A program made the position numbers and the translations under genes. The notes beneath the pieces were generated by a model, which saw nothing but the letters and a program-made list of their open reading frames with translations, had not been told where the DNA came from and did no database searches. From JBFJWU01 sp041623475 [NCBI: bacterium] (GTDB lineage Bacteria > J088): a DNA stretch of 23,363 nucleotides. Positions within the stretch are counted from its first letter, which is position 1. Each line of letters opens with the position of its first letter. The DNA lies in contig JBFJWU010000003.1 in assembly GCA_041623475.1 (NCBI GenBank), positions 1-23,363 on the forward strand. Reading direction: 5' to 3'. Of this stretch, positions 1 through 8,427 are shown piece after piece.

Positions 1-508
1 AGAATGCCGAAAAAAGGTGAATCCAGGGCAGGATAAATCCGCAGACCAGCGCTGGTGCGGGCGCCAGTCTGCTGCGCGTGACAAGCACCTGCACGGCGCA
101 ACAGGCCAGCAGCAGGATCGAATAGCTGCGTCCTTCGCGGGCCAAAGCAAACGGAAACCACCAGGTCAGCCATACCATCGCAGCAATAGCAGCCGCCCGG
201 AATGTGCCGAAGTACTGGAAGAACATGACAGGCACCACGCCGGCAAGCAGAGCGCCCCAGAACACACCGACCAGCCGCAGGTTGGCCAACTCCGGCGAGG
301 TCATTGCAAGAAACGCGCTGGCTGGAAACTCGACAAGAAATGCGCCGGGTTGAAAATTGCCGGCCAATATTTTGCCCGGACCCTGCCCGGCAAACGCCAG
401 GGCAATCAGTTCATCGATCCAGGGATACTTCCAGTCAATGTCAAGCCCATAAAGGACACCGGCCGCAGCGATACAGAACCCGCACATCGCCACGAGCGAT
501 TTTGGCAT
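1..508 (-). CDS. GT-C (PMT/ArnT-like) membrane glycosyltransferase, 3' part outside window
   Basis: The first 169 residues of a hydrophobic multi-pass protein are visible; the rest runs off the left edge. It was read by translating the minus strand directly. After a first membrane segment (about residues 4-22) comes a loop with the acidic pair D32-E33, where PMT_2/ArnT-type GT-C enzymes carry their catalytic Asp-Glu. Further on is REGRSY (124-129), resembling the (E)xRxY element of that family. Such enzymes move a sugar from a polyprenyl-phosphate carrier onto a lipid or protein on the outer face of the membrane. ATG at 508 is chosen as the start. A TTG at 544 would overlap the upstream stop by 4 nt and add 12 residues, and neither start has a strong ribosome site. 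It lies directly downstream of the 541-2037 radical SAM gene and is probably cotranscribed. The acceptor is unknown. Confidence 0.75.
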   Translation of the reverse strand, partial: MPKSLVAMCGFCIAAAGVLYGLDIDWKYPWIDELIALAFAGQGPGKILAGNFQPGAFLVEFPASAFLAMTSPELANLRLVGVFWGALLAGVVPVMFFQYFGTFRAAAIAAMVWLTWWFPFALAREGRSYSILLLACCAVQVLVTRSRLAPAPALVCGFILPWIHLFSAF

Positions 509-540
509 CGCCCGGTCTTCGACCGTTTTGTTGTCGCCCG

Positions 541-2037
541 TCAAATGGCGCCGGATTCAACGACCTGCTTGACGGAGGGCCCGCGAGGCCGTTGCCACAA
601 ACGCTGCCGAAACAACCCGGCGCGGTGGTTGCGGGCAATCTCCATGACGTTCAACGCGATAAACGCCAGGTGTCGCGCAGGGATTCGCTTGACACGAATC
701 CAGTACGCCAACAGGTGATTAACCAGGAACAACATGTAGAAAAACCGGTTTTCCGGAAGTCGCACCATTCGACGAATCAGCGGCGTCAACACCGGCAACG
801 CAACGCCCAGGTAAAAGAGTCTTTGCAGGTTTGCGACTTCCACCTTGTGCGGGATCTGGAGTGGCGTGTCCTGGTGGAATGACATTGAATAATCCTGTGG
901 CCCTCCAGACCCATCCAGCATTCCGGCTTCAACCGCCTGGTCAAAGACCTGGCTGCCCGGGTATGGTTGCATCAGGGACACGAACGAATAGTCCGGCCGA
1001 ACGCGCTGGTTCATTTTTAGCGTCTGCCACACTTCGTCGATGGTCTCGTGGGGCGCGCCCAGGATGTTATTGGTAATGATCCGAATTCCGTGGCGCTTCA
1101 TAGCCGCTGCCGCCTGGTAAATCTGGTCATCACTGACATCCTTGCGCAGCACCTCGTTGCGAACGCGTGCGCTTCCACTTTCGATTCCGAATGCAACGGC
1201 ACGACAACCGGCATCAGCCAGCAGGCTCACAACTTCTTCATCCAACAAGTCTGCCCGCTGAAGACAGTTGAATGGCAAACCCACTTCATGGCTCCAGCGC
1301 GATGCAAACTCGCGCAGCCAGGGCCGATGCATTCCGAAAATATCATCTTCGAACTCAACACTGCGAGCACCATAGCGATCGCGCAACTCGACCGCCTCTT
1401 CGATTACATTACCTACGGACCGAAAACGTACGAATTTGCCCCGGTCCCTGGTCAGGTCCGCAAGGGTTGGCTCGAAACAAAACGTACAGCGAAACGGGCA
1501 GCCACGCGACGTGATCATCAGCGGATGAAGATTATGGCCCGAAAAACGGAAACGCCTGTACATACTGCGATCCGGAAACGGCAGCGAATCAAGGTCTTCC
1601 TCGTACGTCGCAAAGCCGTTGTCAACAATTTCGCCGTTTTTCTTTCCGGATATTCCGGCGATTGACAGTCCATCGCCACCGGCCTCGAGATCTTCAACCA
1701 ACCCGACGATCGACCGTTCACCCTCGCCGCGACAGATAAAATCCAAACCTGGCTGGTGCAATACATCGGGTTGATAGGTCGCATGTGGCCCGCCCAGGAT
1801 AACCCGGCTTTCGGGCAACATCTGCCTGATATGCTCCGCCATCTGGATCGCCCAGGCATGATTACCTGTAACCGCCGTCAACCCGACCAGTTGCGGCGCG
1901 AATGACTGCAGCCGATTCGGCAGCGAACGATTTGCCAGGAAAAATTCGACTTCGTGCCCGGCCTGCTTCAATGCTGCCGAAATATAGTAGTAGCCAAGTT
2001 GGTCCACATAGATGTTGTTGACCAGGGCAACGCGCAT
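541..2037 (-). CDS. B12-binding domain radical SAM enzyme
   Basis: A 498-residue protein with the usual two-part layout of cobalamin-type (class B) radical SAM enzymes. The N-terminal Rossmann-like B12 domain (about 1-155) carries LGGPHAT (81-87) and RGEGE (103-107). The radical SAM barrel has the CX3CX2C cluster motif at C180/C184/C187 within SRGCPF, followed by FEDDIFG and FGIESGS. The C-terminal region (about 400-498) is basic and hydrophobic, ending in RVKRIPAR and RHRAG-like elements, and may sit on the membrane. The ATG at 2037 is preceded by GGAGG with 5-nt spacing, and the paralogue at 3859 starts at the same point of the alignment, so in-frame starts further upstream are not used. 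Family members methylate, cyclise or otherwise alter unactivated carbons (for example HpnP on hopanoids). The substrate here is unknown. No DxHxxG cobalamin-ligand motif is visible. Confidence 0.93.
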   Translation of the reverse strand: MRVALVNNIYVDQLGYYYISAALKQAGHEVEFFLANRSLPNRLQSFAPQLVGLTAVTGNHAWAIQMAEHIRQMLPESRVILGGPHATYQPDVLHQPGLDFICRGEGERSIVGLVEDLEAGGDGLSIAGISGKKNGEIVDNGFATYEEDLDSLPFPDRSMYRRFRFSGHNLHPLMITSRGCPFRCTFCFEPTLADLTRDRGKFVRFRSVGNVIEEAVELRDRYGARSVEFEDDIFGMHRPWLREFASRWSHEVGLPFNCLQRADLLDEEVVSLLADAGCRAVAFGIESGSARVRNEVLRKDVSDDQIYQAAAAMKRHGIRIITNNILGAPHETIDEVWQTLKMNQRVRPDYSFVSLMQPYPGSQVFDQAVEAGMLDGSGGPQDYSMSFHQDTPLQIPHKVEVANLQRLFYLGVALPVLTPLIRRMVRLPENRFFYMLFLVNHLLAYWIRVKRIPARHLAFIALNVMEIARNHRAGLFRQRLWQRPRGPSVKQVVESGAI

Positions 2038-2042
2038 GGCAT

Positions 2043-2047
2043 CCTCC
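2043..2047 (-). promoter_or_regulatory. Shine-Dalgarno GGAGG fixing the start at 2037
   Basis: On the minus strand GGAGG is followed by five bases and then the ATG at 2037. This is the best ribosome site in the window and decides between several in-frame upstream starts. A possible -10 box, TAAGAT, lies just upstream at 2060-2065 on the same strand, with no clear -35. Confidence 0.65.
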
Positions 2048-2181
2048 ATCCCTGATTCCATCTTAGCAGCGAGCCCGAGGCGGGATACCGCGAGCCGAAC
2101 CCCAGCCTGCGGCGTTTCATACAAAAGCAAAAGCCGTACCCAACCAGCTGCACCGTTACTTCCGTCGGCACCGGCGAGGAC

Positions 2182-2187
2182 TATAAT
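2182..2187 (+). promoter_or_regulatory. -10 box TATAAT immediately before a GTG start
   Basis: A perfect TATAAT ends seven positions before the GTG at 2194, so transcription would begin at or next to the start codon and give a leaderless mRNA. No convincing -35 is seen at 16-18 nt spacing. The 2038-2193 region is a divergent intergenic space between the radical SAM gene on the minus strand and the membrane protein on the plus strand. Confidence 0.4.
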
Positions 2188-2193
2188 GAGCCC

Positions 2194-3783
2194 GTGAAAA
2201 CCTCGTGGAAGTTGTGGCCTGCAGCACTTGCAGTCATCGGAGTCAGCGGCTATGCAGTCGCCATCCTGTCTGGTCGCTGGATGTTCCTGGAAGACCAGTG
2301 GCGCGAAATGTGGGTCGCGTGGTGGCGCTGGGCCGCGGTTTCGGCGCCAGCACTCGACCACCCGGGACGCCTGAACCTGCCCCACGCCTGGCAGCTGGCC
2401 ATGCGACCGTTTTTCGCCCTCGGAATCCGCCCGGGAATTGATGCCGTTGCCACGCTGCTCGTTCCGTTGCTGGCACTTCTGGGCTGGGCTGCGGCGCAGG
2501 GCCAGCGTCCCCTGCTGGCGGCAACCGGTGCGGCACTGGGCATCACTTCCTTCTTCTATCTGGAAAACGCTGTTGCTGCGTCGTGGATGGTGATCGCATC
2601 CATCGCTGCATGGATCGCCTGCCAACTGGGCCATACACGAACGGCACTGTGGGTTGCCGGCGCTGCTGCCGCCATGTATTTTCAGGGCTGGGCCGTCCTG
2701 GCCGTGGTGGCAATCGATAATGTGGCTGGACTGTGGCGGAATCGGTACGGGCAAAAATTGAAACATTGGCTCTTGCGACTGGTCGAAATACTGCTGGTGG
2801 CCGGCCTGGCGGCCCTGTCCTATCGTGATATCCCGTCGTCCCACGGTACGCCCGGGGCCGTCGGTCACCTGGCCAAGGCTATTGCCTATGTGGCCGGCGG
2901 CGGACCGGGCGTGCTGGCGCTGACCGCGCTGGCGATCTGGATATACCTGCTGGACAGTCGGTCAGCCGCCCGTCTGGTTATTTTCTGGCTGGTTGTCGCC
3001 GGCGGTATCTGGCTGAAAAGTGACTATTGGGCGATTCACTATGCAACCTACCTGTGGACAATGGCCGCAGCCACGGCAATACTTAGCCTGCAACGGATAC
3101 CTGCCGTGGTCCTGTCCACCTGTCTTGTGGCAGCATCGCTTGTTATCCAGTTTGCGCGACCGGACATCACGGTTCGGCCGGCGTTTGCGAAAACGCTGAG
3201 CCGGACTGACGTCGCGAACCAGGCACTGGCCATACGCACCTCCTGGTCCACGGCCGAATCGTATTTCGCAGTCCATCAGACCAGCCGAGTTGAAGGCGAA
3301 GTGTTTGCACCCTTGCGCTGGGCCTCGGAGTATGCATCTGCCACGGTTGATTTGCGGGACGAAATCCGGGTGTACAGCCGAAATGCCCTGTTGCCCGCTG
3401 AACCATCATCCTATCGCGTCGAACGCACCGACCCCGTCCACGTATTTGGCTCGTCACCGGGAGCGGTCTCCACCCCCGGTAGGGTGTTGATCCAGATCAG
3501 CGGCACACAGTCAATGGGTCGTACACCGCGCCTGTCGTGCCAGCTTGAAGACAACGGTGAGTTCGTCTATCCGTTGGCTGTCTCTACCTATAATCTGATC
3601 GTTTCCATCGGTTCGCTGGAAATCAACCAGGCGTGTACGGGCTTGCGGGTCCTGCCACCGACTGAACTGGCAGCGGTCGCAATGGGCAGCTGGATTGTTT
3701 TTGGCCATTGCGATGACAAACAGCGGCAAATCTGCCATGAGCAAGGCCATTGGCGCACCCCACACCAGCCTTTTTTCTGGTAA
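2194..3783 (+). CDS. Multi-pass membrane protein, probable GT-C-like glycosyltransferase
   Basis: A 529-residue protein starting at GTG. Residues about 8-330 contain roughly nine or ten hydrophobic segments; about 340-490 is polar and likely extracytoplasmic; a last hydrophobic stretch near 492-504 is followed by a short tail rich in His and Cys. After the first membrane segment an acidic motif, LEDQW, sits where GT-C enzymes carry their catalytic carboxylate. The paralogue-like proteins at 6715-8427 and 11045-12844 have IDQLF and YDTIKDW in the same place. No full PMT signature is visible, so glycosyl transfer is inferred from topology and neighbours. No Shine-Dalgarno precedes the GTG, and a TATAAT seven bases upstream suggests a leaderless message. 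The next gene has its own strong promoter in the 75-nt gap. Confidence 0.72.
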   Translation: MKTSWKLWPAALAVIGVSGYAVAILSGRWMFLEDQWREMWVAWWRWAAVSAPALDHPGRLNLPHAWQLAMRPFFALGIRPGIDAVATLLVPLLALLGWAAAQGQRPLLAATGAALGITSFFYLENAVAASWMVIASIAAWIACQLGHTRTALWVAGAAAAMYFQGWAVLAVVAIDNVAGLWRNRYGQKLKHWLLRLVEILLVAGLAALSYRDIPSSHGTPGAVGHLAKAIAYVAGGGPGVLALTALAIWIYLLDSRSAARLVIFWLVVAGGIWLKSDYWAIHYATYLWTMAAATAILSLQRIPAVVLSTCLVAASLVIQFARPDITVRPAFAKTLSRTDVANQALAIRTSWSTAESYFAVHQTSRVEGEVFAPLRWASEYASATVDLRDEIRVYSRNALLPAEPSSYRVERTDPVHVFGSSPGAVSTPGRVLIQISGTQSMGRTPRLSCQLEDNGEFVYPLAVSTYNLIVSIGSLEINQACTGLRVLPPTELAAVAMGSWIVFGHCDDKQRQICHEQGHWRTPHQPFFW

Positions 3784-3790
3784 AAATCTC

Positions 3791-3818
3791 TTGACCAGAC
3801 GGCAGAAGCAGCTATACT
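3791..3818 (+). promoter_or_regulatory. Sigma70-type promoter for the 3859 radical SAM gene
   Basis: TTGACC (3791-3796) and TATACT (3813-3818) are separated by 16 nt, the best-formed promoter in the window. Transcription would start near 3825, giving a leader of about 34 nt. A GGAG ribosome site at 3847-3850 lies 8 nt before the ATG at 3859. Confidence 0.6.
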
Positions 3819-3858
3819 GCAACTTAGGTGTGCAGGGTGGGATATTGGAGCGGAATGT

Positions 3859-5346
3859 ATGAAAGCAGCGTTGATTAACAACCTGCACGTCGATCATCTA
3901 GGGTTCTATTACATTTCAGCGGTAGCGCACCGGTGTGGCTGGGATGCAAGGCTTTTCCTGACCAGCCGTTCGCTGGAACAGGAGTTGTCCGACTGGCGGC
4001 CGGATATCATCTGTTTTACCGCAACCACGGGTAACCACGGTTGGGTTATCACGCTGGCCAATGAACTGAAACGCAAACATCCCCGTGCCCGATTTATTCT
4101 GGGTGGTCCCCACGCGACTTTCTATCCGGAAGTCGCGCAATGCGGTGCCTTTGATTACGTCGTTCGCGGCGAGGGCGAGGACACTTTTGCGGCTTTGTTA
4201 ACCACCATTGCCGCCGGAAACGAACCGGGACCAATTCCCGGCGCACTGTATCGGGACGGAGACACAGTGCTTGATGGCGGCCTCCGGATCGCGCCCCAGG
4301 AACTGGATGCGCTGCCGTTTCCAGACCGGAGCCTGTATGATCGCTATCCCGGACTGAGCGCACAGCAATACCCGTTGATGAGCAGTTCACGAGGTTGCCC
4401 GTTTTCCTGTACGTTCTGTTATAGCCCAACGATGATGGCGATGAACAAGGGACTGGGCAAGTTCGTTCGCTTCCGCAGCGTTGACAATGTGGTCGAAGAA
4501 GCGCTGATCCTGCGGCGGAAATACAATCCCCGTATTGTCGAATTCGTTGATGACATTTTCGGTATGCACCGCCCCTGGCTGCGGGAGTTTGCTGACAAAT
4601 GGCAGCGCCACGTCGGGCTACCCTTCAACATCTGTGTCCGGGCCGACCTGCTGGACGAAGAATCCGTCCACCTCTTGGCGCGGGCTGGATGCAATGCGGC
4701 CTGCGTCGGACTGGAAGCAGGTAATGACCGGATCCGGAACGACGTACTGCGCAAGGAACTGCCACGCGAAAGACTGGTTACGGCTGCCGGATTGCTGCGC
4801 CACCACGGCATTCGGTTTGTCACCCTGAACATCCTGGGTTCACCCGGCGAGACGGTCGAAAATTGTCTGGAAACACTGGAACTAAACCAGCAACTGAAAC
4901 CAGATTACGCCCAGGCCAGTGTCCTGGTTCCGTTTCCTCGAACCGGGATCTACGAAAAAGCCGTTGCGGCCGGTCAGATCGCCGAAGATATCCCTGTCGA
5001 CAATTTTTCGTTCTCCTTTTTTGAACGAACGCCGCTACAACGGGACGACCTGGGCGGCATCCTGAACCTGCAGCGAACGATGGGCCTGGCCGTCAAGGCA
5101 CCGTTCCTGAATCCAGTAATTCGTCGCCTCGCCAGGATGTCCGAAATCAAACCACTGGTGTGGGTTTTTTATTTGAGCCACTTTATGTTCTACCTGCGAG
5201 TAAAGCGGATCCAGGCACGATATCTGGTTCGTCTGGGCATGGGTGTCAAGGAAGTTCTGCGCCGACATCGTGCCGGCGTCTACTCGCATCTACTGCCACG
5301 GGACGACAACAGACCAGAAAACCCGGTGATCACCGACGCCGCCTGA
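3859..5346 (+). CDS. B12-binding domain radical SAM enzyme (paralogue of 541-2037)
   Basis: A 495-residue cobalamin-type radical SAM enzyme. It aligns end to end with the 541-2037 product almost without gaps: both begin with an NN-x-x-VD-x-LG-x-YYIS pattern, both have LGGPHAT and RGEGE in the B12 domain, and both place the CX3CX2C cysteines at 180/184/187. The barrel continues with FVDDIFG, the GLEAGN equivalent of GIESGS, and NILGSPGE. The C-terminal part carries RVKRIQAR and RRHRAG as in the paralogue. The ATG at 3859 has GGAG at good spacing and a clear promoter upstream. The two copies flank the divergent region with different neighbours, so they probably act on related substrates or on successive positions of one substrate. 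Reaction type (methylation, ring formation or other) cannot be told from sequence. Confidence 0.93.
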   Translation: MKAALINNLHVDHLGFYYISAVAHRCGWDARLFLTSRSLEQELSDWRPDIICFTATTGNHGWVITLANELKRKHPRARFILGGPHATFYPEVAQCGAFDYVVRGEGEDTFAALLTTIAAGNEPGPIPGALYRDGDTVLDGGLRIAPQELDALPFPDRSLYDRYPGLSAQQYPLMSSSRGCPFSCTFCYSPTMMAMNKGLGKFVRFRSVDNVVEEALILRRKYNPRIVEFVDDIFGMHRPWLREFADKWQRHVGLPFNICVRADLLDEESVHLLARAGCNAACVGLEAGNDRIRNDVLRKELPRERLVTAAGLLRHHGIRFVTLNILGSPGETVENCLETLELNQQLKPDYAQASVLVPFPRTGIYEKAVAAGQIAEDIPVDNFSFSFFERTPLQRDDLGGILNLQRTMGLAVKAPFLNPVIRRLARMSEIKPLVWVFYLSHFMFYLRVKRIQARYLVRLGMGVKEVLRRHRAGVYSHLLPRDDNRPENPVITDAA

Positions 5347-5408
5347 CGATCCGGGGTGTCGTAATCACCGTGCTATCCTGACGCCAATCAGCGGTTTGGC
5401 AAAATCCA

Positions 5409-6749
5409 ATGTCTCGAAAGAAAATTGCGGTCACAATTGTGCTCCTGCTGCTGTGTGCGGCGGCAACACCGTTCGCAATCCTCGCCAGAATTGACGCAGT
5501 TCACGACTCGGTTCGCGACACTCACGCTGGCCAGAAAAGGCAGGTTAAGTGGCTGGTTGCGCCCTATCTGCAACGGGGATTTGTACCTCGCCCTGACTAT
5601 CCCAGCGACGGTCCAGTAGCAGACCAGTTTGGCGACCGCTGGAAACTTCTGTTGATGCCCTATGAATGGACGCCGCTGTTTTTTACGGGCAGCGAACTGA
5701 ATTCGTTCCTGGCAGACACCTTGGTATTTTCGCCCGGTCCGATTACCAAGACCGCATTGTCCTGCCCGACGAAAACCTATGGCAGCGTCCAGGGGCAGGA
5801 CCTGATTCTCGGTGATGATTGCGGGTATGTGTACCGGATTGACCCCGGAGGACAAATTACCGCCCGGATCCGACTGCCCCACGACGTGGAATCACCACCG
5901 GCTGTGTCCGGCGATACGGTCATTTTTAATGGTCATGGAGGAACCCACGTATTGACCGGACCGCAACTGGACTACGTTGGTCAATTGGGTCCAACCGAAT
6001 TATGGGCCGAAACCCGGCCGTTACTGATTGGCGATGCGACAGATCCGATTGCCGTCCTGACCGATGAACGACGAGCTCAGGTGATCGCCGTTGGCGTCCG
6101 GGACAACCGCCAGCGATGGGCTGTGCAAACCAGGTCCGACTGTGAATCAACGCCCGTCCGATTTGGTGATGCGATCCTGTTTGGTTGCCAGGAAGGTGCG
6201 GTTTACAAGATTCGCCAACACGACGGCGCGGTATTGCACCGCCTGGAAACCAACGGCCAGGCCGAAGGCGAAATCCTGACAGTCGGTGACCAGGGATATT
6301 TTGGTACAAAAGGAGACGGTGTTCGGGGGCACTTATACAGGCTGGACCTGCGCAGCATGCGGCTGCGCTGGGACCGCCCGATGCCGTCGTCTGTGGAAAC
6401 CCGGCCCGTGGTCTGCGGCGATACGATGGTAGTCGCTGCAGACTGGCATTTGGTTGGCATCGCAATGGAATCCGGAAAAACACGCTGGATCACTCGACTC
6501 GTCGGTCGATCCGAAGCCGATCCCGCATGTATTGCTGGTCAGGTCTGGCAGGGGACCAGGCGCGGCGTCCTGTACCGGGTCTCGCCAACCACTGGCCAGA
6601 TTGCGGGTCGCTTTCTGACTGGCGGTGTGATTTACGAAAGCCACGTCGTTACCCACGCCGGACGGGCGTGGGTGGCAGACATGTCAGGTCACCTGTATGG
6701 TTTCCAGTTACCGGTCACATATGGCCCTGAGGCACCCAGCAGACAATGA
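5409..6749 (+). CDS. Exported PQQ-like (WD/BamB-like) beta-propeller protein
   Basis: A 446-residue protein with a basic N-terminus and hydrophobic core (about residues 4-26) that is either a signal peptide or a membrane anchor. A Pro/aromatic-rich linker of about 80 residues follows, then a repeat region (about 115-440) whose units look like PQQ-like propeller blades: a strand, a GxVYRID-type turn, then a strand. The spacing resembles BamB and PQQ-dehydrogenase-like propellers, but no enzyme active site was recognised, so a binding or scaffold role is more likely. Six cysteines (in CPTK, DDCG, CEST, FGCQ, VCGD and PACI) are shared with the 14677-15984 paralogue, suggesting disulfides outside the cytoplasm. 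The gene follows the radical SAM gene after 62 nt, where TATCCT (5374-5379) is a possible weak -10. Its last 35 nt overlap the convergent gene 6715-8427. Confidence 0.8.
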   Translation: MSRKKIAVTIVLLLLCAAATPFAILARIDAVHDSVRDTHAGQKRQVKWLVAPYLQRGFVPRPDYPSDGPVADQFGDRWKLLLMPYEWTPLFFTGSELNSFLADTLVFSPGPITKTALSCPTKTYGSVQGQDLILGDDCGYVYRIDPGGQITARIRLPHDVESPPAVSGDTVIFNGHGGTHVLTGPQLDYVGQLGPTELWAETRPLLIGDATDPIAVLTDERRAQVIAVGVRDNRQRWAVQTRSDCESTPVRFGDAILFGCQEGAVYKIRQHDGAVLHRLETNGQAEGEILTVGDQGYFGTKGDGVRGHLYRLDLRSMRLRWDRPMPSSVETRPVVCGDTMVVAADWHLVGIAMESGKTRWITRLVGRSEADPACIAGQVWQGTRRGVLYRVSPTTGQIAGRFLTGGVIYESHVVTHAGRAWVADMSGHLYGFQLPVTYGPEAPSRQ

Positions 6750-8427
6750 ACGCCGCGCCGGAAAAAGAGATTCTAATGGGTGCATCGCCACCATCCAGCA
6801 GGCGGATTCGGTACATACTGGATCGATAGGCAGCACCGGATTCATCCAGAGACACGGGCATCATACCCGGCGGCCAGTGGGCGGCGGGATTGTCCAACAC
6901 AAAATACTCCGCCAATCTGCTGCGTTCCGGGCATTGAACGATGCCGGGGCCGTCACTGACCAGGTTAAATCCCGGCCCCAGCATGTCGGCCAGGCCCATC
7001 TGCTGCGTACGAACATTGCCGCTGACGACGTCGGGTATCCTGCCGGCCATTTCTGTTGGACAGGCAACAACCGACCCAATGTCACGGCCGGGACCGGCGC
7101 AGTACAGGCTTTCCGCCTGGTCCTGCCAGCGCAGATAATATCCCGTTGCCGATGGAATTCCGGTTCCCAACCGTGGCTCGATATCAAACAATCCCATCCA
7201 GCGGTACTGCTGGAACGGGTAGCTGGCTGGCCCCAACGCACCCGCATCGGGACCCGCTGTGGCTGCCCAGGCCAACACCTGCTGCCGCGTCCGCATCAGA
7301 GGCAGTCGAATTTGACCGCGATTATCCATCTGCAGGGATTCCGCGAAGACGAAGCCGTGTTCGGGAAATTCGACAAATCCTTGGTCGTGCCGCCCCCAGG
7401 CAGCTGCGAATGTCGATACCAGCCCCGTAATCGCCAGGACCGCAACAGCCAGAACCCCGGCACGCCCCGGAGTTCGCGCAATCATAATCAGACCGGCTGC
7501 AGATCCCAGCCCAAACCAGCCGGCGGACAGGGCTCCGAAAATGTAATTGGGCTTCAGTAACAGGCCCAGAAAGCTGAACCAAACGGCCAGGCCTAGCGCC
7601 GATGCCAGCCGACGGTCCCTGCTTGTCCGCCACGCAAGTACAGGTGACATCAATGCCAGCGCAGCAACGATGACCTGCAGCGGTAACAGCCACCGGGATC
7701 CATCGACCGTGGTAGCCAGCGAACGGAAGAGAAAATAAAACCGTGCGGCCAGGTCAATTTCCTGCCACGCCGACGACGAAAACAGTAGTCCGGACCGGGC
7801 ATTGAGCCAGACAACCGGCAGAAATCCAATGACTGTCATCGCAACCGCAATTCCAATCGCACGACGGGCCCGGGGCGCAAAATAGAACAGGATCGCGGCA
7901 ATCCAGGGCGCGCACATCAGGTAGCCACCCAACGAAACGGCCGCCAGGGCGCCGATCAGGACTTGCCCCCGCAGATGCAGATGTAGGCCATGGGCAAATG
8001 CCAAAGCCAGAAAAATCGCCAGAATCAGTACACCGCCGAACTCTGCGCCCATGCAAAACCAGAGGATCGTAAACGGGTTAACGGCAGCAGCGACCGCGGC
8101 CAGTGTCTGGCGTCCATCCAGGCGACGAGCTGCCAGAGCAACAGCCACTGCCAGGAAAATCAGGTGGAGAACCGGAATTGACCATTCACTTTGCCCGCCC
8201 AAAAACAACAATACGGTATGCAGCCAGATATAAAGCGGGCCATTACGTCCGATTCCGGTCTGAAACGTTCCCAGGACCGGCCATTCCTGACCAAGAAGCG
8301 GTTGTGCAGCCAACCGCCAGACGAACAACTGATCGATATATACGGGCAGGCTGAATATCGTAATGCCACCGGCAACAAGCACGGACAGACCAGCCAGAAA
8401 CGCGCGCCGGTTGCTGGTCATCGTCAC
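6715..8427 (-). CDS. Multi-pass membrane protein, GT-C-like glycosyltransferase
   Basis: A 570-residue protein from a GTG start. About ten hydrophobic segments span roughly residues 8-400, followed by a polar C-terminal domain (about 410-550) likely outside the membrane and a final hydrophobic stretch. The first loop has YIDQLF (30-35) with D32 at the usual GT-C catalytic position, then GPLYIWLH (63-70), which resembles the PLyxxL element of PMT/ArnT-type enzymes. The start overlaps the upstream GT2 stop in a GTGA (4 nt), indicating translational coupling. A GT2 that makes a polyprenyl-phosphate sugar followed by a GT-C that uses it is a standard pairing. The sugar and acceptor are unknown. 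Its 3' end overlaps the propeller gene 5409-6749 by 35 nt in opposite orientation. Confidence 0.78.
   Translation of the reverse strand: MTMTSNRRAFLAGLSVLVAGGITIFSLPVYIDQLFVWRLAAQPLLGQEWPVLGTFQTGIGRNGPLYIWLHTVLLFLGGQSEWSIPVLHLIFLAVAVALAARRLDGRQTLAAVAAAVNPFTILWFCMGAEFGGVLILAIFLALAFAHGLHLHLRGQVLIGALAAVSLGGYLMCAPWIAAILFYFAPRARRAIGIAVAMTVIGFLPVVWLNARSGLLFSSSAWQEIDLAARFYFLFRSLATTVDGSRWLLPLQVIVAALALMSPVLAWRTSRDRRLASALGLAVWFSFLGLLLKPNYIFGALSAGWFGLGSAAGLIMIARTPGRAGVLAVAVLAITGLVSTFAAAWGRHDQGFVEFPEHGFVFAESLQMDNRGQIRLPLMRTRQQVLAWAATAGPDAGALGPASYPFQQYRWMGLFDIEPRLGTGIPSATGYYLRWQDQAESLYCAGPGRDIGSVVACPTEMAGRIPDVVSGNVRTQQMGLADMLGPGFNLVSDGPGIVQCPERSRLAEYFVLDNPAAHWPPGMMPVSLDESGAAYRSSMYRIRLLDGGDAPIRISFSGAAFIVCWVPQGHM

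Noticed and set aside
17-882. Long plus-strand open frames of 233 and 192 codons
   Set aside because: They lie opposite the GT-C fragment and the 3' end of the radical SAM gene, have charged low-complexity composition and no domain. The minus-strand reading gives clear membrane helices and motifs.
2038-2868. Upstream in-frame extension of the 541-2037 radical SAM gene
   Set aside because: The extension runs opposite the start of the 2194 gene, is Cys/Arg/Gln-rich and not protein-like, and GGAGG plus the paralogue alignment fix the start at 2037.
3713-3862. 49-codon plus-strand frame overlapping the ATG at 3859 by ATGA
   Set aside because: It begins inside the preceding gene without a ribosome site, spans the strong promoter for 3859 and has no recognisable features, so the ATGA overlap is probably chance.
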